NCBI GenBank assembly: GCA_951812925.1
Contig: OX638370.1
Coordinates: forward strand, 32,607,948 to 32,671,947
Direction: 5' to 3'
DNA from: Calliopum simillimum
Taxonomy: Eukaryota; Arthropoda; Insecta; Diptera; Lauxaniidae
DNA: 64,000 nucleotides
Shown here: positions 24,884-35,185 of the stretch, one piece after another
Layout of the letters: every line of letters begins with the position of its first letter
Position numbering within the stretch: position 1 is the stretch's first letter
Position numbers and translations under genes: made by a program
The notes under the pieces: model-generated
Databases searched by the model: none
What the model was told of the DNA's origin: nothing
The model's input: only the letters and a program-made list of their open reading frames with translations

Positions 24884-25102
24884 TTAATATGCCTATCCAA
24901 CGATTATTGGCAATTTCCTGTCGCGCACATCCCGGCTGCAATGGACGTCCACCATTTGGATAGAAATCAGCATGACCCATAGCATCTGGATTGCCAAGTA
25001 TGCCACCATCAGTATGTATGATGTCGACAAAACGTGCATCTGTTGGTCCCAGTCGGCGATTTGAGCTTTCACGTTCAAATAATGGCAATGCGGGGTCGAG
25101 TC
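24884..25102 (-). CDS. Lipase gene, exon D (catalytic Asp and His, short lid)
   Basis: Begins after ..tatccccacag in phase with exon C and continues GLDPALPLFE, the conserved block with the catalytic Asp (codon 25097-25095). VDIIHTDGG then supplies the catalytic His (codon 25016-25014). GHADFYPNGG and QPGC follow, as in the family. Only about 20 residues separate QPGC from the next CSHxR block, a short lid of the phospholipase A1 kind rather than a long triglyceride-lipase lid. The donor is gtgagt. Intron D-E is 217 bp. The intron upstream of this exon (25103-35185) is 10.1 kb and full of mobile elements. Confidence 0.92.
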
Positions 25103-25400
25103 CTGTGGGGATAAAAAAAGAAAGAGAAAACATTTTTTCGTATTATATCGCGCAGAGCATATGTGTAGTTTTTTAGTTTTTTAGTTTTTTTGTTGTGCAA
25201 ATTTATATTTCTGATAACTGAGAAAGAATAACAGATTCGTACAAAGTGCAAAATTGAGTTATATGAGAATTTGAACTAAAAAATACTACATTTTAGTTAG
25301 TTGAACACTAAAAGCATTGGTTTACTAATTGACCGTGGAATAGTAAATTCGAATATCAAAAGGAATATTTTTTTGATGAAAGAATTACATAAAAAAAAAA

Positions 25401-25493
25401 GCGAAATCAGATAAGTGCCACTCTCACTTTTTGACGAATTGAATTATGCAATCGTTTAAAAGTGGGTATGGAACTTATCTGATTTCGTCTAAT
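25401..25493. repeat. Small hairpin repeat in the lipase intron
   Basis: cgaaatcagataagtgcca at the left pairs with tggaacttatctgatttcg at the right across about 55 bp, with further pairing (cactttt / aaaagtg). It could be a short MITE. Confidence 0.7.
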
Positions 25494-25679
25494 TTTCGAG
25501 CAATGTATGGTACTTATGTTTGCCGTCTATCCACCAATTTTCATTGAAATAGCTTGTATAGTTTGTGAGATATGTATTAAAATCTAAAACCATGAAATTG
25601 TTAGTTATAATGGCATTGAAAAAACCCTTTTTTCTAATGGCTTATAACTTAAAAAGTAGTGATCCAACCGAAAAATGCT

Positions 25680-26400
25680 ATAAGAATGACTTGTTGAGAA
25701 TAATTTAGGCTATAAGACCAGTCAAATTAGATACTGGCTATATATGTGAGTCTTGAAATAATTTCAAACTTCATAAAACCTATAACAATCGATAGAGAAT
25801 TTTGTCCTGAACAACATATCAAAATGGGTCCTCCCAATTTTGCTGGGAAATTATGTAAATAGGGGATTTTCCCGCGAAGTACCAGGAAAAAAATGTTGAT
25901 GATTTCGTTTTTAGTAATATTTGATTATCTTATAACTATATAATATATTAGATGTCCTTGATCCAAGTACAAAATATTTTCACAGTATAAAGTCTGGTTT
26001 ACAAGTTAGAGTGTTTTAAAAAAATTGATTCAAAGTAACGCATTCTTGTCGATTACTTAAACTTTCAAAGTCCTTTCACTCGCTAACCAGACTTTATATT
26101 TTAAAAATATTTTGTATCTGGGTCGAGGAGTATAAATAAGTATAACATAAGCAAATATTACTAAAATCGGAAACAACTAAATTTTGTACCCTCTACTTCA
26201 CGGGGAAAACCCCAATTTACATAATTTCCGGAAAAATTGAGAACACAGATGATATGTTGTTCAGGGTAAAATTCTCTATCGATTTGTATAGGTTTTATGA
26301 AGTTTGAAAGTAATGCAAGGCTCACATATACATATATCTAATTTGATTGGTCATATAGTCCAAATTATTCGCAACAAGCCATTCTTATAAGCAGATAAGC
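25680..26400. repeat. Imperfect foldback, about 330-bp arms, in the lipase intron
   Basis: Left-arm blocks tataagaatgacttgttg, catatcaaaatgggt.. and aaattatgtaaataggggat recur in inverted order and orientation on the right: atccccaat-like caatttacataattt, gatatgttgttcaggg and caacaagccattcttata. The centre is near 26045. In pre-mRNA it would fold into long double-stranded RNA. Confidence 0.8.
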
Positions 26401-26819
26401 TCCATAAGTTTTAAAAAATTAAAATAAGAGGACTGGAATATTTACCTCAATTCGGCTCAGCCATAAAATTTTTATTTCTTATGAGACACGATTTTTTAAT
26501 TCAAAACTTATCATTATGCGGCTTTTATTTGTGACCAAAGATCGTCTTAAGCAATTGTTGCTTATTAAGGGCTGATCATAAATTGCGTCACACGAATTTT
26601 ACGATTTTTAAAGCCCCTCCCTTGCCCAAGTCACACTCTGTCACATTTTCGTAGACCCCTCCCCCCTTTTTTTGTGAAATCACATTCTGACCTTTTATAC
26701 CTCGAAATTAAACGATTTTTTTTGATTTTTGAATAAAGCGATTTATTATGCTTAAAGCTTAACAATCGTAAAGTAACTTGAAGTATCCCAATAAACATTT
26801 TTAATAAATTTGTAGCCCC

Positions 26820-26935
26820 TTATACGATAATTGATTACCTAACGCATTACTTGAATGTTAAGACATTTTAAATATTACATGTAATGCAATAAATAATGAA
26901 ATACTTTTTCAATTACATGTAATGCAATGGGTATG
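26820..26935. repeat. Satellite fragment with ACATGTAAT palindromes
   Basis: Contains attacatgtaatgcaat twice, matching the gattacatgtaatcga phrase of the array at 29.8-30.1 kb. It is the left flank of the satellite interrupted by the RTE-like element. Confidence 0.6.
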
Positions 26936-26936
26936 T

Positions 26937-29580
26937 ATGTATGTATGTATTCTCCTTTAACTCCTAGGAGGAGCATAGGGCCAATATGAAATCTCTCCAT
27001 TTGTCACGATCCCTTGCGATGACTTTGATCTCTTGCCACGATTTTCCCGATTCTTGGATTTCCTTTTCCAACGACCTTTTCCAGTTGGTTTTGGGTCTAC
27101 CACGTCCTCTACTGCCTTGTGGATTCCACTCAAGGGCCTGGCGACAAACTTCGCTGTGTGGTTTCCGGAGAGTGTGACCAATCCATCCCCATTTGCGCAG
27201 CTTGATCTCGTTTGCTATAGCCTTCTGTTTGCATTTTTGATGTAGCTCGGCATTTGATATAGTGCGAGGCCACCAAACCTTTAATATACGCCTTAAGCAT
27301 TTGTTGACGAATACTTGCAGCTTGTTTGTTAGTTGTTCAGTAACAAGCCATGTTTCGCACCCATATAACAAAACCGATTTCACATTCGAATCAAAAATGC
27401 GCACTCTCGTTTTGGTGGATATAACGGATGAAGACCATATTTTGTTCAGTTGAGCAAACGCGCCTTTTGCTTTTGCTATTCTTGAGTTGATATCCTCTTT
27501 TGCTCCACCATCCATGGAGATAATGCTGCCTAGATACGTGAAGCTATCGACGTTTCCGATGTCATCACTGCCAGCTTTAAACGTCGTGTCATTGCTTGCG
27601 TTTAGCTTCATGCTTTTAGTCTTGGATACGTTGATTTTTAGGCCGGCCTTTTGTGATTGCAAGACAAGGTCTTCAATTTTGCTTTGCATATCTGAATGTT
27701 TGGACGATAAGAGGCAGATGTCGTCAGCGTAGTCGAGATCTTCCAGATGTTCGGTAAAGTTCCATTGAATACCCCTTTTGGCCTTATTAAGAGCTTTATC
27801 TAGGATATCATCAAGAACGATAAGGAAGAGTGATGGTGATAGTAAACACCCCTGCCGTACGCCTGAATTAGTGGTGAATGTCGGTGACAACAACCCGTTG
27901 TGTAACACACTGCATTTAAAGCCTTCATATTGTGCACGTACTAAGTTTATGGCCTTTGCGGCAATACCTCTTCGTTGCAGTGACGCCCAGATGTTTTCTC
28001 GGGAGACACTGTCAAAGGCAGTGCTATAGTCAACGAAGACAAGTTGAAGTGCAGCACGCCACTCGCATGATTGTTCGACAATTATTCTGAGGGTGTTGAT
28101 TTGATCCACGCATGATCTGTTTCGCCGGAATCCTGCTTGCTGCTTTCGAATGGCTGAATCAAGTTTTTCGCTTACCCTGCTCAGAAGCACTTTCGTCAGT
28201 ACTTTTGATGGAACTGAGAGCAAGGTGATGCCTCTATAGTTTCGGCACTCGCTTAGGTCACCTTTTTTCGGTAATTTGACTAACATGCCATGTAGCCAAT
28301 CTTCTGGCAAACGCTCTTCACTCCAGATTTTGTTGAGCAGAGGATGGAGAATTTTAGCTGATGTTACGGGGCATGCCTTTAGCAGTTCAGCCGTTATTTG
28401 ATCTATACCGGCGGCCTTGTTGTTTTTCATGCTTTGGATAGCTTTCACAATTTCATCAATTGTAGGCGGCGGTGTTTGTATTCGACTACTACTGCGAGTC
28501 ATTGCGGCAGTTGTAGTTGGTGATTCTGGTTGCAGGGATGTGGTAGACATGGGATTTAGTATATCGCAAAAATACTCTTTCCATCTGTTTAGTTGGTCGT
28601 CTGCAGATGTTAAGAGATTTCCGTTTTTGTCTTTGATAGGGCGGCTCTGTTGGAGTTTTCTGCCTGATAATCTGCGGGTGATATCGTAAAGCTGCCTGAG
28701 ATTTTGAGCATTTGCAGCGCTTTCGGCTTCGCTCGCGAGGTCGTTATACATTCTTCTTTTGTCTTGTCTGCACGATCGCCTGACTTCTTTATTGAGAGAG
28801 TTAAAGACCTTTTCGGCGACGTTCTTTTGCGCTCTAGTTTTAGCGTCGTCTCTCAGTTTTTTCGCGCTTCTTCTTTTTTCGACAAGACCCCACGTTTCCT
28901 CGCTCATCCAGTGCTTCTTGTTCGAGGGTCGAAACCCAAGTATTTTTTCACTGGAGTTTAAGAACGCAGCCTTAGCGGCCCTCCATGATGTTTCAATACT
29001 TCCACCACAATCGAACGGAACTGTTTTAAGTTCTTCTACGAAAGATCTGCGTACCTCATCGTTCTTAAGCTTAAGCACGTCGAATTTTTTTGCTACAGAT
29101 TGTTCGCTGGGACGTTTATTAGCGGCAAGTTTTAGTCGAATGACCGCGACGAGAAGATGGTGGTCGGAGCCTATGTCAGCGGCCCTCTTTACTCGTACGT
29201 CCAGAAGACTCCCTCTCCATTTTCTGCTAATGCAGAAGTGGTCGATTTGGTTTTCAGTGGTGTTGTTTGGAGACACCCAAGTAGCTTTATGGCATTTTTT
29301 GTGTGGGAATAGCGTACCTCCAACGACAAGACCGACTGTATTGCAGGCGTCAATGAGAAGCTCTCCATTGTCGTTTCTCGCACCCAAGCCATGTCTTCCA
29401 ATCACGTGCTCTAGGTTAAGGTTTTCTGAGCCTACTTTGGCATTCAAATCGCCCATAACCATTATGATGTCGTTCTTGTGAGCACTGTTTATTGCTGCAG
29501 CGAGCTGGCTGTAGAATTCATCTTTGGTTTCTCTCTCTGCCAACTCTGTGGGCGCGTATGCTTGGAAGATGGTAATGTGA
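26937..29580 (-). mobile_element. RTE-like non-LTR retrotransposon, 5' truncated
   Basis: A 2.6-kb element with one long frame (ATG-initiated part 29543-26964, 859 codons). The same frame continues upstream to about 29580 (reading ITIFQAYAPTELAERE), so the first ATG is internal and the element is 5' truncated. Only about 15 bases (gagttaaaggagaat) separate the stop from an (acat)n tail, the short 3' UTR plus microsatellite end typical of RTE-clade elements. The tail repeat reads gtatgtatgtatgtatg on the plus strand at 26937. Confidence 0.9.
26964..29543 (-). CDS. Non-LTR retrotransposon ORF: AP endonuclease (C-terminal half) and reverse transcriptase
   Basis: The polyprotein nicks DNA and reverse-transcribes the element RNA at the target. 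Landmarks: MVMGDLNAKVG (residues 28-38), QIDHFCISRKW and GSDHHLLVAVIRL of the APE-type endonuclease. The RT blocks are NNKAAGIDQI, RNYRGITLLSVPSK, QAGFRRNRSC, FVDYSTAFDSV, SGVRQGCLLSPSLF and YADD at about residue 604. A C-terminal KLRKWGWIGHTLRK and RGRGRPKTNWKR region ends ALCSS. No stop or frameshift is seen, which is unusual for a 5'-truncated copy and argues for recent insertion. The N-terminal endonuclease motifs (Asn and Glu sites) are lost, so the copy should be inactive. It lies antisense-independent inside the lipase intron, on the same strand as that gene. Confidence 0.93.
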   Translation of the reverse strand: MAERETKDEFYSQLAAAINSAHKNDIIMVMGDLNAKVGSENLNLEHVIGRHGLGARNDNGELLIDACNTVGLVVGGTLFPHKKCHKATWVSPNNTTENQIDHFCISRKWRGSLLDVRVKRAADIGSDHHLLVAVIRLKLAANKRPSEQSVAKKFDVLKLKNDEVRRSFVEELKTVPFDCGGSIETSWRAAKAAFLNSSEKILGFRPSNKKHWMSEETWGLVEKRRSAKKLRDDAKTRAQKNVAEKVFNSLNKEVRRSCRQDKRRMYNDLASEAESAANAQNLRQLYDITRRLSGRKLQQSRPIKDKNGNLLTSADDQLNRWKEYFCDILNPMSTTSLQPESPTTTAAMTRSSSRIQTPPPTIDEIVKAIQSMKNNKAAGIDQITAELLKACPVTSAKILHPLLNKIWSEERLPEDWLHGMLVKLPKKGDLSECRNYRGITLLSVPSKVLTKVLLSRVSEKLDSAIRKQQAGFRRNRSCVDQINTLRIIVEQSCEWRAALQLVFVDYSTAFDSVSRENIWASLQRRGIAAKAINLVRAQYEGFKCSVLHNGLLSPTFTTNSGVRQGCLLSPSLFLIVLDDILDKALNKAKRGIQWNFTEHLEDLDYADDICLLSSKHSDMQSKIEDLVLQSQKAGLKINVSKTKSMKLNASNDTTFKAGSDDIGNVDSFTYLGSIISMDGGAKEDINSRIAKAKGAFAQLNKIWSSSVISTKTRVRIFDSNVKSVLLYGCETWLVTEQLTNKLQVFVNKCLRRILKVWWPRTISNAELHQKCKQKAIANEIKLRKWGWIGHTLRKPHSEVCRQALEWNPQGSRGRGRPKTNWKRSLEKEIQESGKSWQEIKVIARDRDKWRDFILALCSS

Positions 29581-29790
29581 GAATATAAATTTCGAAAGTT
29601 TTTTACTTAAGATTTTTTGATTTTTAAGTCATTTTGGCGTTAAGATTTGTTAATATTTCAAAAGAAATAAATAGCAAAGAGATAATATTTCAGATAATGT
29701 TTCTTCTGATAAACTTTTGGCCCAAAACATACCCCACAATATATATATAACGTCCTACTACATTGATTTAGTAATTATATGACGCAAAAG

Positions 29791-30115
29791 TTACCCAGAA
29801 AGTAATCGATACAAATAATGTTTTAGATTACTAGATCGATTACATGTAATCGAATGTTTTGTTAGGGTAATCGATTCCGCCAAATGAAATGCGTATGCTA
29901 AAATAATGCCCTTGTAACCCAGAAAGTAATCGATACAAATAATTTTTTCGATTACTTGATCGATTACATGTAAGCGAGTGTTTTATTAGGGTAATCGATT
30001 ACGCCCAATGACATGCATGTGTTAAAATAATGCCTTATGTAACCCAGAAAGTAATCGATGCAAACAATTTTTTAGATTACTCGACCGATTACATGTAAAC
30101 GAAGATTTTACAGGG
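29791..30115. repeat. 125-bp satellite, about 2.6 units
   Basis: acccagaaagtaatcgat starts near 29792, 29917 and 30042, a 125-bp period. Units contain tcgattacatgtaa and gggtaatcgatt. Related single units occur in the duplicated FReD block (55380-55510 and 60990-61210). Confidence 0.85.
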
Positions 30116-30399
30116 TATAGTTCCATATTGTTATTAGTGCTTTGTTTTAACTTATACGTATTCTTTGAAATTTCGAAATTTTTTCGATTTGAATTGTGTG
30201 ACATAACATTATCCAAAACCCCCTGATCCCCGCCTGTCACACTTTATCACAAATATGTGAACTCCCGCCTTCGCCTAATAGCCAGACGTAATTTATGAAC
30301 AGCCCCTTACAATAGACATCATTAAAATATAAAAAATTCGATTATACACCACAAAAATTTCACTGATTTCATTCTTATGCCGCAAGTTAGAACAGAATG

Positions 30400-31103
30400 T
30401 CCCGTCTTGTCTAAGTTTACCCAGTTTTTGCTCAGAGCTTGCATTTATAGTTTTTAGTGTCTGAGTGAAATTTTGCTGGGCTGTCTCAAAAAACGTTTTC
30501 AGTGTATAGTTTTGAAACTTTTGCTTATATGGGAGGTGCCACGCTTTCTTGTCCGAGTTCACCCATTATTTGCTAAGAGCTTGCATTTACAAGTTAGTTC
30601 GTAGTGTTTGAGTGAAATTTATTTGGATTATCTAAAAAATTCTTTTGGTATGACATTTCGAAACTTTTGCTTATATGAGAGGTGCCGCGCCCTCTTGTCC
30701 GAATTCGCCTAGTTTTTGTCCAGAGCTTACGCTAACCATTCCTAGTATTTATATGTGTCGTGGTTGCGTTGCCGTGAAAATTACTCCTAAAATTCCATTT
30801 TGAATATATTTTTTATATGGGCGGTAGGCGTGTCCGTTGACTGATTTCGTTCGATATCAATCCCTCGAGCTAACTTTTACGGCAATTCACCGAATTATCT
30901 TGCGTAGTTTTCCCGTAAAAAATATTTCCACAGACGGACAGCCAGCCAGCCTGCCAGTCAGACTGACGGACATAGCTATAGCTATATCGACTCAGAAGGT
31001 GACGCTGATCCAGAATATATATACTTTGCTATACCTGCCACGCCTACTTATCTGCGTTTCAAACAGAAGGACAAAGTGAATATACCCTGGGTGTAGGGTA
31101 TAA
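30400..31103 (-). mobile_element. DINE-1-like HINE, copy 6 (3' truncated)
   Basis: Inverted copy in the lipase intron. The head is at the right (ccctgggtgtagggtataa, ending 31103). The internal microsatellite is degenerate and two or three internal units remain. The terminal hairpin and ctag are not present at the left. Confidence 0.8.
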
Positions 31104-32099
31104 AAAAAATTCATAAAATTGCAGTAGTTTGGCTAAAATTCTTCCTTAAGTTAAGTAATGAAAAAGGGCGATCCGTTTCATGTCCTATGTGTCACACTTA
31201 TTTAAACAACAATTTAAGATAGAAAACACTAACTTTTTAAAATTTCCTTATGCTTCTATAGCAAAATGTCCAATGGGTCACAATGGTGACAATAGTAATT
31301 CTCAATTCACATAAATACTCGAAATTTTATCTCTCAATAGCAGAAAGTAAACAAATTCCGCGCTACTAAAATCACATAAGAATGTCCGTACTGTATCCTC
31401 TCCTATAAAAACAACTTTATGACCATAATTTTCTGTTTTCCTTCATTACAAATGCATGCAGTTTTTCTAGTACCTTTTTTTTTGCTGGCATGGTTTTATT
31501 ACCAACTGCATTTCCGCATTGATGTTTTATGATTCCTTATTTCTTGTGTTGTAAAATTATTGCTTTTTTTATTATTACTATGTATAATTTTACAAAGTAA
31601 ATTGTTTTAAATTTAAGTTAAAATTTTCTTAATTTTTTCTTTTGATTGGAACAGGTTTTTATTAATTTAAAAAATAAATAACAATGACTTATGATAACTA
31701 TCATTAAAGCACACAAGTTAAACAAATTTATGCAAAATATGCGAATTTTAAGGTACAGTATTAAGTCATTCTAAGTGATAATTTTTAATAAAATAAAATA
31801 TTGACAATATTATTACGCAATATTGTGGAAATTTATTGTTGTATAAGGCAAAGTTCTAAAATGTTTCATAGATTTCATTTGCACAAAGTCATCGTGTAAA
31901 TAAACATTAGTAAATATTGAAGAACAACAAGTTAAATTGTTAACAGACGCTTAAATACCTGGTTAACCAACTTTACATGTTGAACAAATGCAAATAAATT
32001 GATGTCAATGTACTTGAGTAGCTAATGTTTACACAATATGTGCAATGTAAATGTTAAAGAATCTTTTAGCATGTACTATTTTAGCAATACTTTAAGAAG
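31104..32099. other. AT-rich intron DNA, nothing recognised
   Basis: No gene, repeat end or palindrome of note. It lies in the 10.1-kb lipase intron. Confidence 0.5.
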
Positions 32100-32325
32100 A
32101 ATGATGGAAAGGAAAGGATAAGAAAAAAAAAGAAAGCACTGAAAAAGACGAGAAAAGAAGGAAAGGAACGGAAAGGAAGGGAAAAGAAAGGATAAGAAAA
32201 AAGGACAGCATAGAATAAGACAGGAAAGGATAGGAAAAGACAGCAACGAACAGGAAATAAAAAAAGAGGAAAGGTAAGAAAATGATAAAAAACAAAAGAA
32301 AAGACAGAAATGGAAGGAAAGATAT
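32100..32325 (+). repeat. Polypurine tract, about 225 bp
   Basis: Almost uninterrupted A/G on the plus strand (aggaaagg, gaaaagaaagg, aacggaaaggaaggg), with rare C or T. The complementary frames (32378-32076 and others) are low-complexity artefacts. Such tracts can form intramolecular triplex DNA; that is inference here. Confidence 0.85.
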
Positions 32326-32508
32326 TGGACCATTTTACCTGGCGTAACAACATTTTCTAAAACTAATAAAAATGGCAACCAAATAATTTTAAAATTTTTT
32401 TTGGGAATTGGGTTGTGCCTGTACTGCCCTTACAAAATTGTCCATAACTTAAACATTTCTTACTCAATTTTCATCTTCTAAAATTTTCTGAAAAGGTAGT
32501 GAAGGCTA

Positions 32509-33205
32509 CACAGAGCGAAGAAAAAAAGCATAACTAAATGAGTTTCTACCATGTTCGTGAGTTTTCTTTTACGTTTCGATGCTGATTTGTATTTAACAAC
32601 ACTACAAGATCGATATTTGTATGGTGCGTTGCTAAATCACTCACAAATGTGGTTGGAACTTATTAAGCAACGCTGTTGCCAAGCGTTGTTAAATCCAAAT
32701 CAACAACGAAATGTAGTCAAAACACCACGAAACGTAGTAATATTCAATTCAACTACGAAACGCAGTCAAAACACTCACGAACGTGGTAGAAGCTAATTTC
32801 AAAACAAATAGACTTTCAGTCAACCTCACAATTATGATGGCAGTGGCTGAGTTCGTTAAAGTTCGAATCTATTACACCACAGGTTGCAGGTTCAAATCTT
32901 TCCAATTCCAAACAAAAAAATATTTATTTAAAGCAGAAATTGAAAATTAAAAAAGAAAATAATATCAGTTTCATTGTTGTTGACAGGAAAAAATTAAAAT
33001 TAAAAAAATAATAAAACAAATACATTTTTTTTTTGTATTTTATTTAGCAACGTGCGTTGTTAAATCACTCACGAACGTAGTTGAAACTCATTTAGCAACG
33101 CGCGTTGTTAAAACTGCTACGAACAAGCCATGCTCAAAATTTGCGTCGCAACGTTTTTAAAATAACCACGTTTCTGCCTCTTTTGACAATGTTATTTTCT
33201 CGGTG
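32509..33205 (+). mobile_element. 697-bp TIR element with tRNA-like core (no. 2)
   Basis: Ends CACAGAGCGAAGAAAA and TTTTCTCGGTG are imperfect inverted repeats directly flanked by TA (32507-32508 and 33206-33207). A second inverted pair lies inside: aaatgagtttctacc..ttcgtgag at 32536 against ctcacgaacgtagttgaaactcattt at 33069. Repeats of the type caacgcgcgttgttaaa fill the arms. The middle holds the tRNA-like segment. No transposase is encoded. Confidence 0.75.
32836..32915 (+). repeat. tRNA-like segment resembling a Leu/Ser-type tRNA (no. 2)
   Basis: tggcagtggctgagttcg (A-box-like, 32838 on) and gcaggttcaaatc (B-box-like, core 32889-32898) have the spacing of a long-variable-arm tRNA. No intact acceptor stem. 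Confidence 0.65.
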
Positions 33206-33364
33206 TAAAGCTTATGCACGCTAACATTTGTGCTTGAAAACTTTCCGTAAACGTATTTACTCACAGATGAGTAAAGATGAAGATGAGGTCAACTATGTCA
33301 AAGCTTATGCCACATCCATAAAAGAATTCGGTGAGCTTTGAACATAAACAAAATTCAATAATAT

Positions 33365-34338
33365 TCACGGTTGTCTTGAAGAGTCGATAGGTATGATGAA
33401 AAAGCGGAAAAAAATCGTGAGTTTCAATTGTACTATTTCAGTGGTCGAAAAAATGCAAACCCCGAAGTCGTAGCGAAACAACACAAAAATACATATGAGC
33501 ACTTCCATTGTGTCGAACGTGACCGTCGAATACATTTAAAGTAAAAAAAAGTAAAAATAAATCGTATTTTTATTGTTAAAATAGGCTTAACTTACAGCTC
33601 TTAATTAGCCCTTTTATTGGAGCTAAGGTTGATTTTGGGCAATTTTGCTTTTTAAAGATAATTGCAAAAAACTATGGAACAAAAATAGCCCAACAATTCA
33701 AACGTCGATTTGGGGCAAACCTGAGCCAATATTTCAATGTGACTAATTTTAGAATATTGTGCATTGATATCTCCTAAACATGATTTTAGTTTTAACCCAA
33801 AATGATTTATACCTTTTTTTAAAATAATTTTAATCACATTAGCACGGGACTTGTCGCATGGGACATATTTTTTTTCCCACTATACAAAGTTTAAATTGAA
33901 AATTTTACAAATAATCAGGATTTCCCTGTGTATATTTAATCACCTTATCTTGTGATGTTGACGTGGCATCACTAATTCTTCCGGAGGATATTATTTGTCT
34001 CGATCCATTTTATATACGTAATTAATCTCATTAGTGATGAGTTTTTTTAGGGGCGTAACATCGCTCATTTTCCCAGTGAACATAATTTGTCCCAGCGCTT
34101 TGTACTCATTCATGTGTGTTAAAAATTTTCAGAGATATGATGAAGTGATTTTTGTGCGGTCGTGGTAGCGCCATTTTTCCCATTATTCATTATTTGTCTT
34201 GGTGCTTTTTGCAAATCTTATCCATGAACATTTAATATTTTCAGAGATATAATGATTTAAATTTGGCTCAAAGTTTACTTTTCTGTGGAAATACCGCATT
34301 TTCATCTCACTCATCGACTCTTCAAGACCGTGTACGGA
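33365..34338. repeat. Inverted-repeat-bounded segment with roughly 100-bp internal repeats
   Basis: acggttgtcttgaagagtcga at 33366 pairs with tcgactcttcaagaccgtgt ending near 34336; pairing continues to gatgaaaa(a/t)gcgg. Inside, three degenerate units (gacgtggcatcac.. at 33960, gggcgtaacatcg.. at 34050, gtcgtggtagcgcc.. at 34160) each lead to atttgtc. It may be a MITE. Confidence 0.6.
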
Positions 34339-34519
34339 GTTTGCCCATTACTGGTATATAGGTGAATACTTTTTACTAAATAGACTTCAATTTTTTTAGT
34401 ATTTGACAAAAACTTACTATTTTAGTACTTTTTTATTATATTAATGACAAAAAAGCCCCATTGCCTACTTTTTAGAATTTCTATCAAACATGATAGCCTG
34501 ATTGATTATCTTTTCAAAA

Positions 34520-34870
34520 TAATTCAGAACATGAAAATCGGGTTAGAAATGCTCAAGCTATAGAGAATTTTGTGAAGAAATATCAGCCGATTCGGGTATT
34601 TTGAAATGTTAAAAAAATCATTATGTATATGAACGAAAATTTTGTCTTTTTGCCGTAGAAATATTTTGGAAGATTTGAGCAGTTTCTGTAAAATCTGTAC
34701 TAAAAATAGGACATTTCGGCACATATCAGAAAGCTTACTTTGCACTTGCAGCCCAATTCATTACCTTTCCAGAATATTCAAAAAAAGAAATCGGTTAAAA
34801 AATCTATTGTACATGTAGTAGAAAATTTCGTGAAGAAGTATCGGCCGGTTTAGGTATTTTTTCCAGCCTC
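34520..34870. repeat. Two diverged direct repeats of a dispersed sequence
   Basis: aatttcgtgaagaagtatcggccg..tttaggtatttt (about 34826) and the similar attttgtgaagaaatatcagccgattcgggtatttt (about 34567) are about 260 bp apart. A third relative is at 39600-39650 (aatttcgtgaagcggtatcgg). Nature unknown. Confidence 0.5.
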
Positions 34871-35185
34871 TAAAAATTTCAAAGTTTCTAATTTTCTAAA
34901 CTAAGTATTTATTATGACCTCTATTTGAATTTTTATGTAGGTACTAATGTAGGTACTGATATATTTTCTATAAAAATTTTTTGGGTCGAATCCAGATTTC
35001 AGAGTCGAAACTGTAAACATTCATCAATATTTTTGAAGGTTCGAAAAGGCCGAAATTTATTTTCCAAGCATTTTCGAAAAACAATTGAACACATTTTGCA
35101 ACTAAATTGGTGGTAATACTTAAAGATTGTACTATTATATTTGTATCTAATCATTTCTCCCTCGAAAAAATAAACCTCTACTCAC

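Larger units (their letters stand above)
26566..30309. mobile_element. Composite TIR element enclosing satellite and retrotransposon
   Basis: Left end taagggctgatcataaattg (26566) pairs with the right end ..aatttatgaacagcccctta (30309), giving roughly 25-bp inverted repeats that continue imperfectly (gcgtcacac). No convincing TSD was found. Inside are a 125-bp satellite on both sides and the RTE-like element, which is a later insertion. The superfamily is not settled. Confidence 0.6.

Noticed and set aside
28759..29481. 240-codon plus-strand frame
   Set aside because: Shadow of the retrotransposon ORF on the other strand.
32076..32378. Phe/Ser-rich 100-codon frame
   Set aside because: Direct product of the polypurine tract.
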